Shown one piece after another: positions 59,302 to 64,000 of a stretch of DNA of 64,000 bases. The notes beneath the pieces were generated by a model that ran no database searches, was not told the origin of the DNA, and was given only the letters and a program-made list of their open reading frames with translations. This DNA comes from Actinophytocola xanthii (GTDB taxonomy: Bacteria; Actinomycetota; Actinomycetes; Mycobacteriales; Pseudonocardiaceae). Numbering within the stretch: the stretch's first letter is position 1; every line of letters starts with the position of its first letter. A program made the position numbers and the translations under genes. The stretch is from positions 1-64,000 of the forward strand of contig NZ_MSIE01000025.1 of NCBI RefSeq assembly GCF_001921205.1. The letters are read 5' to 3'.

Positions 59302-60279
59302 ATGCCCGGACCATTCGGGGAGTCGGCCATCAAGGCCGACACCCTGGTCAAGACCTACGGCGAGGTCACCGCCCTCGCCGGGCTCAGCTTCACCGTGCCC
59401 GCCGGCAGCGTGTTCGGGCTGCTCGGCCCGAACGGCGCCGGCAAGTCCACCACGATGAAGATCCTCACCACCCTGTCCCGCCCGGACAGCGGAACGGCCA
59501 CCGTGGCCGGCCACGACGTGCTGCGCGAGCCGAACGAGGTGCGCCGCGCCATCGGCGTGGTGACCCAGCGCTCGGGCACCGACCCGCAGGCCACCGGCCG
59601 GGAGAACCTGCTGCTGGCCGGGCGCATCCACGGCATGCGCGGTACGGCCGCGCGGTCCAGGGTGGACGAGCTGCTCGAGCGGTTCGACCTCACCTCGGCC
59701 GCCGATCGGGTGGTGCGTACGTACTCCGGTGGCATGCAGCGGAAGCTGGATGTCGCGATGGGACTGGTGCACGGTCCGGTGGTGCTGTTCCTGGACGAGC
59801 CGACGACCGGGTTGGACCCGCAGGCCCGTGCGGACATGTGGGCGGAGATCGCCCGGCTGTCCGCCCAGGAGCGGTTGACCGTTCTGCTCACCACCCACTA
59901 CCTGGAGGAGGCCGATCACCTCGCCGAGCGGCTGCTGATCGTGGACCGGGGTACGGCTGTCGCGAGCGGCACGCCCGACCAGCTCAAGAGCGAGCTGCGC
60001 GGCGACGCCGTGGTGATCGACCTCGCTCCGGAGGCCGACCTCGGGCTGGCGGAGCGCGCCGTCGAGGCGATGTCCGGCACCCACGAGGTCACCGTGGAGG
60101 GGCGGACGATCCGCAGCCGCGTCGACAACGGCGCCAGCGCGGTGCCGGCGGTGCTCGCCGTGCTGGAGCGGGAGGCGGTGCCGGTGGCCGCGGTGACCGT
60201 CGCGCGCCCCGCGCTCGACGACGTCTACCTGCGTCACACCGGCCGTTCATTCGCGATCGCCGGGGAGGTGCGGGTCTGA
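59302..60279 (+). CDS. ABC exporter ATPase (DrrA-like), second system
   Basis: The 325-aa protein has Walker A GPNGAGKSTTMKIL (about 47), the Q-loop near VTQRSGTDPQATGREN, signature YSGGMQRKLDVAMG, Walker B VVLFLDEPTTGLD and H-loop TTHYLEEADHLAE, here with the canonical His. The C-terminal DrrA domain is present. ATG 59302 has AGGAGG upstream. It is coupled to the permease gene and is probably regulated by PadR. It is a paralogue of the 25562-26527 ATPase. Confidence 0.95.
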   Translation: MPGPFGESAIKADTLVKTYGEVTALAGLSFTVPAGSVFGLLGPNGAGKSTTMKILTTLSRPDSGTATVAGHDVLREPNEVRRAIGVVTQRSGTDPQATGRENLLLAGRIHGMRGTAARSRVDELLERFDLTSAADRVVRTYSGGMQRKLDVAMGLVHGPVVLFLDEPTTGLDPQARADMWAEIARLSAQERLTVLLTTHYLEEADHLAERLLIVDRGTAVASGTPDQLKSELRGDAVVIDLAPEADLGLAERAVEAMSGTHEVTVEGRTIRSRVDNGASAVPAVLAVLEREAVPVAAVTVARPALDDVYLRHTGRSFAIAGEVRV

Positions 60280-61055
60280 TGGCGCCACTGGTGTCCCACT
60301 CCGGTTACCTGACCGCCCGTCTTCTCCGCGCCACCCTGCGCCAGCCGGCGTTCGTGGCGATCAGCCTGGTGCAGCCGATGATGTGGCTGCTGCTGTTCGG
60401 TCAGCTGTTCGAGCGGGTGGTGGAGATCCCCGGCTTCGCGGCCGGGTCCTACATCGACTTCCTCACCCCCGGCGTCGTTGTGATGACCGTGCTGTTCTCC
60501 AGCGGCTGGGCCGGGATGGGCTTCATCGAGGACATGGACCGGGGCGTGATGGACCGCATGCTCGCCTCGCCGATCAGCCGGATGGCGATGATGGTCTCGT
60601 CGGTGGTCAACCAGGCGGTGGCCATCGTCGTGCAGAGCCTGATCGTGGTGGTGGTCGCGCTGCTGCTCGGCGCGGAGTTCGCCGGAGGCGTGGTGGGCGT
60701 GCTGGTGATGCTGGTCGCCGCGGTCCTGCTCGCCGCGGCGTTCGCCTCACTGTCCAACGGCATGGCGCTGGTCGTGCGGACCCAGGAGTCGCTGATCGGC
60801 TTCTCGACGATGCTCACGCTGCCGCTGTCGTTCATGTCCTCGGCGATGATGGCGCGTGAGGCGGCACCCGGGTGGATCCAGACGGTCTCCCGCTTCAACC
60901 CCGTGGACTGGTCGGTCGTCGCGAGCCGGGAGGCGCTGTCGGCCGATCCTGACTGGTCGGCGGTGTTCGCCCGGCTGGGCGGGTTGCTCGCGGTCGCGGT
61001 GGTGGCCGTCTGGTTGGCCACCCGGGCGTTCCGCTCCTACCAGCGTTCGCTGTAG
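60279..61055 (+). CDS. ABC-2 type exporter permease (DrrB-like), second system
   Basis: From ATG 60279, overlapping the ATPase stop by one base, the 258-aa protein has six helices with FVAISLVQPMMWLLLFGQLFERVVEIPGF at the start, MGFIEDMDRGVMDRMLASPISRMAMM in the first loop and TLPLSFMSSAMMAREAAPGWIQTVSRFNPVDW near the end. This is the daunorubicin-exporter permease type. The substrate is unknown. A 14-bp hairpin follows the gene. Confidence 0.94.
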   Translation: MAPLVSHSGYLTARLLRATLRQPAFVAISLVQPMMWLLLFGQLFERVVEIPGFAAGSYIDFLTPGVVVMTVLFSSGWAGMGFIEDMDRGVMDRMLASPISRMAMMVSSVVNQAVAIVVQSLIVVVVALLLGAEFAGGVVGVLVMLVAAVLLAAAFASLSNGMALVVRTQESLIGFSTMLTLPLSFMSSAMMAREAAPGWIQTVSRFNPVDWSVVASREALSADPDWSAVFARLGGLLAVAVVAVWLATRAFRSYQRSL

Positions 61056-61064
61056 ACGCCCCGG

Positions 61065-61122
61065 CGGTGCGGTGCGGGCCCGGTCGAAACCGACTCGAAG
61101 CAAGGGGTCCCGCACCGCACCG
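61065..61122 (+). terminator. Hairpin terminator after the second exporter
   Basis: CGGTGCGGTGCGGG and CCCGCACCGCACCG form a perfect 14-bp stem separated by 30 bases, beginning 9 bases after the permease stop. The loop carries a short secondary stem. Confidence 0.65.
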
Positions 61123-61174
61123 GCCGGGTGCGGTGGGAGCATGATGCCGCCGGACACGAAGATCTGGAGGCAGC

Positions 61175-62362
61175 GTGGGCGCGGAGCTGAACGGGTTGCG
61201 CGAGCAGCTGCTGGCGCACGTCCGCGAGCGCGGCGCGGCGACCAACGCCCTCGTCGCCGACGCCCTGCGCACCGTGCCGCGGCACATCTTCCTGCCCGAC
61301 CTCCCGCCGGACGCCGCCTACCGCGACGAGGCCATCGTCACCAAGCGGGACCAGCTCGGCATCCCGACCAGCTCGTCGTCCCAGCCCACGATCATGGCGA
61401 TCATGCTGGACCAGCTCGGTGCGGTGCGCGGGCACAAGGTGCTCGAGGTGGGTACCGGCACCGGGTTCAACGCCGCGCTGCTCGCGCACATCGTCGGCCC
61501 CAAGGGGCGCGTGGTGAGCATCGACCTCGACCAGGACGTCGTGGACCGGGCCGAGGAGAACCTCTCGGCGGCCGGCGTCGAACGCGTCACCGTGCTCACC
61601 GCCGACGGCGCCCTCGGCCACCCCGACCGCGCCCCCTACGACCGCATCATCGCCACCGTCGGCGTCTGGGACCTGGCGCCCGCCTGGCTGGACCAGCTCG
61701 CCCCGGACGGGCGCATCGTCGTGCCGCTCGACCTGCGGGGCGTGCAGCGCTCGGTGGCCTTCGAACGCGAGGGCGACCACTGGGCCAGCAGGTCGGCCCA
61801 GCCATGCGGGTTCATGCGGATGCGGGGTGCGCTCAAGGGCCCAGAGGGCGTCTACGTGCTCGACGCGGACACCCAACTCACGCTCAGCCTCCCCGACGTC
61901 GAGGCGCTGGCCGGCGACCTCGACGCCGAGGCGGTCGTCGAGGCCCTCGACGACCCGGAGACCGAGATCCGGACCGGCGTCTCGCCCGAGAGGATCGAGC
62001 TGCTCGACGGGTTCGGGCTGTGGCTCGCGATCCGCGAGCCGCGCTGGTTCGCGCTCGCCGAGGCCGGTTCCGGGACCCGGCTGCGGCACGCGCCGCTGCA
62101 GGCGCCCGACGGCAGGGCGACGGTGGGGATGCTCGACGACTTCGGCCTCGCCACAATGCGCCTGGACGAGGGTGGTGAGCTCGCCGTCGCCGGTGCCGAA
62201 CAGCCGGCACGCGAGCTGGCGGGGCAGATCACCGCGTGGAACGAGGCCGGCCGGCCCGGCTCGGAAGGCCTCCACATCGACGCCTACCCGCCGGGTACGC
62301 CGGTGGACGGCGAGTACGTCATCGACAAGCGGTGCGTGCGACTGGTGCTCTCCTGGGCCTGA
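61175..62362 (+). CDS. PIMT-like methyltransferase with long C-terminal extension
   Basis: Residues 1-210 are a protein-L-isoaspartate O-methyltransferase-type domain: LRTVPRHIFLPD, IPTSSSSQPTIMAIMLDQL (the PIMT substrate loop) and SAM motif VLEVGTGTGFNAALLAHIVG. Ordinary PIMT is about 210 aa, but here a further 185 residues follow, ending AYPPGTPVDGEYVIDKRCVRLVL. Long forms exist in actinobacterial RiPP pathways, where the tail binds the peptide; no precursor peptide is visible nearby. GTG 61175 has GGAGG upstream. Confidence 0.85.
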   Translation: MGAELNGLREQLLAHVRERGAATNALVADALRTVPRHIFLPDLPPDAAYRDEAIVTKRDQLGIPTSSSSQPTIMAIMLDQLGAVRGHKVLEVGTGTGFNAALLAHIVGPKGRVVSIDLDQDVVDRAEENLSAAGVERVTVLTADGALGHPDRAPYDRIIATVGVWDLAPAWLDQLAPDGRIVVPLDLRGVQRSVAFEREGDHWASRSAQPCGFMRMRGALKGPEGVYVLDADTQLTLSLPDVEALAGDLDAEAVVEALDDPETEIRTGVSPERIELLDGFGLWLAIREPRWFALAEAGSGTRLRHAPLQAPDGRATVGMLDDFGLATMRLDEGGELAVAGAEQPARELAGQITAWNEAGRPGSEGLHIDAYPPGTPVDGEYVIDKRCVRLVLSWA

Positions 62363-62423
62363 CGGCCCTGATGTGCACATCGGACTGGACGCGCGCGCCG
62401 TCCAACCGTAGGGTCACGGCTAA

Positions 62424-63749
62424 ATGATGAATTCGGCTCACGTTCCTGCTGTCGGTCACCGGCTTCCGGTCCGCACCCGGCTGGGCTATGCCCTGGGGTC
62501 GCTGTCCACGGGGGCGTTCGGCACCGTGCCCGGGCTGCTGCTGCTGCCCTACCTGACCGACACGCTCGCCGTGTCGGCCTCGGCGGCCGGTCTGCTGGTG
62601 CTGCTGCCCAAGGCCTGGGACGTGCTGTTCAACCCGGTGGCGGGGCGGATCAGCGACCGCACGCGGACGAGGATCGGGCCTCGGCGGCCCTATCTGATAG
62701 GTGGGGGAGTCGCGCTCGCGATCTGCTTCGCGGGACTCTTCGCCGGACCGACCACCTCCTCGACCGGGGCCGCGCTCTACGTGGCGGGCATGTTCCTGCT
62801 GTGCGCGACGGCCTTCGCGTTCTTCCAGGTGCCCTACAACGCGCTGCCGGCCGAGCTGACCGAGGACCCGACCGAGCGGACGCGGCTCACCGCATGGCGC
62901 ATCGCCGTGCTCGCGATCGCGATCCTGGTCAGCGGGGCGGGGGCGCCCGCGGTACGCGACGCGGTCGGCGGCACCGACGGGTACCGCGTCATGGGTGTCG
63001 CCGTCGGCGTCCTGATCGTCGTCGGGGCCGTCGGCGTGTTCCTGGGCACCGCACGCGCACCGCACACGCGGGTGCTGCCGTCGGTCTCGTCGTGGGGCGA
63101 GGTGGTTCAGGCGATCCGGGAGTGCCGACCGTTCCGCTGGCTGCTCGGGGCGTTCGTCGTCCAGGCCGTCGGGATCGGGACCATGCTCGCCGGCGTCGAC
63201 TACCTGGCCAGGGTCGCGATCGGGGACAAGGGCGTGCAGCCCCTGCTGTTCGTCGCGTTCGTAGCGCCGGCGCTGCTGGTGATGCCGGTCTGGCAGCGGG
63301 TCTCGGCCCGGTACGGCAAGCGGACCGGGTACGTCCTCGCCACGCTCGTGTTCGCGGTCGGCGCGCTCGGCCTGCTCGGCACCCGGGTCCTGCCGGTCGG
63401 AGTGGTGATCGCCTGCGCGGCCGTGGTCGGCGTCGGCTACGCGGGGGTGCAGGTGTTCCCGCTGGCGATGCTGCCGGACGTGATCAGCGCCGAGGAGCGG
63501 CGGACCGGGCAGATCCGGGCCGGCCTGTTCGCCGGGGTGTGGACCGCGGGGGAGACCCTCGGGCTCGCGCTCGGGCCCGCGCTCTACGGGCTGGTCCTGG
63601 CAATCGGCGGCTACGTGTCCTCGGCCGGGGAGGACGTGGCCCAGCCGGCGGGCGCGGTCACCGCCGTCGTCCTGGGCATCGGGCTCGTGCCGGCCGTGTT
63701 CGTACTCGCCGGGCTGCCCCTGCTGCGCCGGCGCATCGTGGAGGTTTGA
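62424..63749 (+). CDS. GPH/MelB-type sugar:cation symporter family protein
   Basis: The 441-aa protein has twelve helices and the MelB-like opening RLGYALGSLSTGAFGTVPGLLLLPYLTD. Loop motifs PKAWDVLFNPVAGRISDRTRTRIGPRRPYL (about 62-91) and VPYNALPAELTEDPTERTRLTAWR (about 137) are diagnostic of the GPH family; LPDVISAEERRTGQIRAGLFAGVWTAGE is the third. It may carry a sugar, or a lipid-like molecule as in the MFS_2 branch. It ends 4 bp before the next gene. Confidence 0.9.
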   Translation: MMNSAHVPAVGHRLPVRTRLGYALGSLSTGAFGTVPGLLLLPYLTDTLAVSASAAGLLVLLPKAWDVLFNPVAGRISDRTRTRIGPRRPYLIGGGVALAICFAGLFAGPTTSSTGAALYVAGMFLLCATAFAFFQVPYNALPAELTEDPTERTRLTAWRIAVLAIAILVSGAGAPAVRDAVGGTDGYRVMGVAVGVLIVVGAVGVFLGTARAPHTRVLPSVSSWGEVVQAIRECRPFRWLLGAFVVQAVGIGTMLAGVDYLARVAIGDKGVQPLLFVAFVAPALLVMPVWQRVSARYGKRTGYVLATLVFAVGALGLLGTRVLPVGVVIACAAVVGVGYAGVQVFPLAMLPDVISAEERRTGQIRAGLFAGVWTAGETLGLALGPALYGLVLAIGGYVSSAGEDVAQPAGAVTAVVLGIGLVPAVFVLAGLPLLRRRIVEV

Positions 63750-63753
63750 GTAG

Positions 63754-64000
63754 ATGACCCCGGGTGTCCCCGCCGACCAGGTACTGGACGAGCTGCGCAC
63801 GCTGCGCGCCGGCGATCTGCCGACGCACGGCGGGCGGACGCTCGCCTACGTGTACGACAGCGGCCTGTCCGGCGTGGATGACCTGGCTGCGACGGCACAC
63901 GCGATGGCCACCGCCACCAACGGCCTCGACCCGACCGCGTTCCCCAGCCTGCTGCGGATGGAGAACGAGGTGGTGGGGGCGGCCGTCCGGCTGCTCGGCG
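63754..64000 (+). CDS. PLP-dependent decarboxylase family protein, sphingosine-phosphate-lyase-like (partial)
   Basis: Only the first 82 codons are inside the window. ATG 63754 follows the transporter stop by 4 bp, so the two are probably co-transcribed. The visible part reads VYDSGLSGVDDLAATAHAMA, then NGLDPTAFPSLLRMENEVVGAAVRLLG. This matches the N-terminal region of sphingosine-1-phosphate lyase-like group II PLP enzymes, where the P-x-x-FPSL-E-E motif precedes the cofactor domain. The PLP lysine lies beyond the window. Confidence 0.7.
   Translation, partial: MTPGVPADQVLDELRTLRAGDLPTHGGRTLAYVYDSGLSGVDDLAATAHAMATATNGLDPTAFPSLLRMENEVVGAAVRLLG

Overview
The window is GC-rich actinobacterial chromosome. 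It has dense, often overlapping genes, frequent GTG and TTG starts, and a gene complement (DUF3558 lipoproteins, EspG/PPE proteins, XRE-DUF5753 with DUF397, an L,D-transpeptidase, DrrAB-type exporters) that points to a filamentous actinomycete, most likely Pseudonocardiaceae. No genus is claimed. I see no rRNA, insertion sequence, prophage or CRISPR array. There are two tRNAs, both on the minus strand: Lys(CTT) and His(GTG).

Left part (1-13.5 kb) is mainly housekeeping: two coupled unknown genes, tRNA-Lys, an L,D-transpeptidase lipoprotein, a 46-bp tandem repeat, tRNA-His, oligoribonuclease, a GCS2-family glutamate-cysteine ligase homologue, a ferredoxin-reductase-like flavoprotein, a TPR membrane protein, a methyltransferase/TetR divergent pair with two operator-like palindromes, a lactate-monooxygenase-like flavoenzyme and a family-A DNA polymerase with a degenerate exonuclease domain.

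13.6-19.3 kb is a tight operon: acyl-CoA synthetase, acyl-CoA dehydrogenase, APH-fold kinase, a histidine phosphatase homologue lacking its second histidine, and an SMP-30/strictosidine-synthase-like propeller. The set resembles the kinase/dehydrogenase logic of ACAD10/11 and of bacterial 4-hydroxyacid catabolism, with a possible lactonase added. 20-35 kb holds a sugar ABC transporter without its own ATPase, a DrrAB-like exporter facing a TetR regulator, an AT-hook-like protein behind a LexA-like palindrome, an aldo/keto reductase, ribokinase, o-succinylbenzoate synthase, an atypical Nramp-family protein and a LysR regulator.

35.3-43.0 kb is an orphan type VII secretion (ESX) accessory locus on the minus strand: a 150-aa unknown protein, three DUF3558-type lipoproteins, two copies of a coupled 140-aa partner, a PPE-type protein, an EspG-type chaperone, a YbaB/EbfC protein, an EspC-like protein and a 313-aa possible substrate. 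The last gene is translationally coupled to gluconokinase. No ESX core gene (EccB-E, MycP) lies in the window. An XRE-DUF5753 regulator and a 58-aa DUF397 gene follow on the plus strand.

44.2-57.6 kb is a secreted-glycan locus. A six-gene minus-strand operon encodes a YtfQRT/YjfF-type sugar ABC transporter plus two secreted glycosidases (GH2 with LamG; a six-hairpin glycosidase with a discoidin-like tail), preceded by a DeoR regulator. On the other strand a PQQ-type sugar dehydrogenase homologue and a LamG protein lie behind a perfect 32-bp palindrome made of two abutting LacI-type operators. 57.6-64 kb contains a second histidine phosphatase, a PadR regulator with a second DrrAB-like exporter whose promoter carries three GACGTCA boxes 11 bp apart, a PIMT-like methyltransferase with a long C-terminal extension, a GPH-type transporter, and the start of a PLP-dependent sphingosine-phosphate-lyase-like gene cut by the window end.
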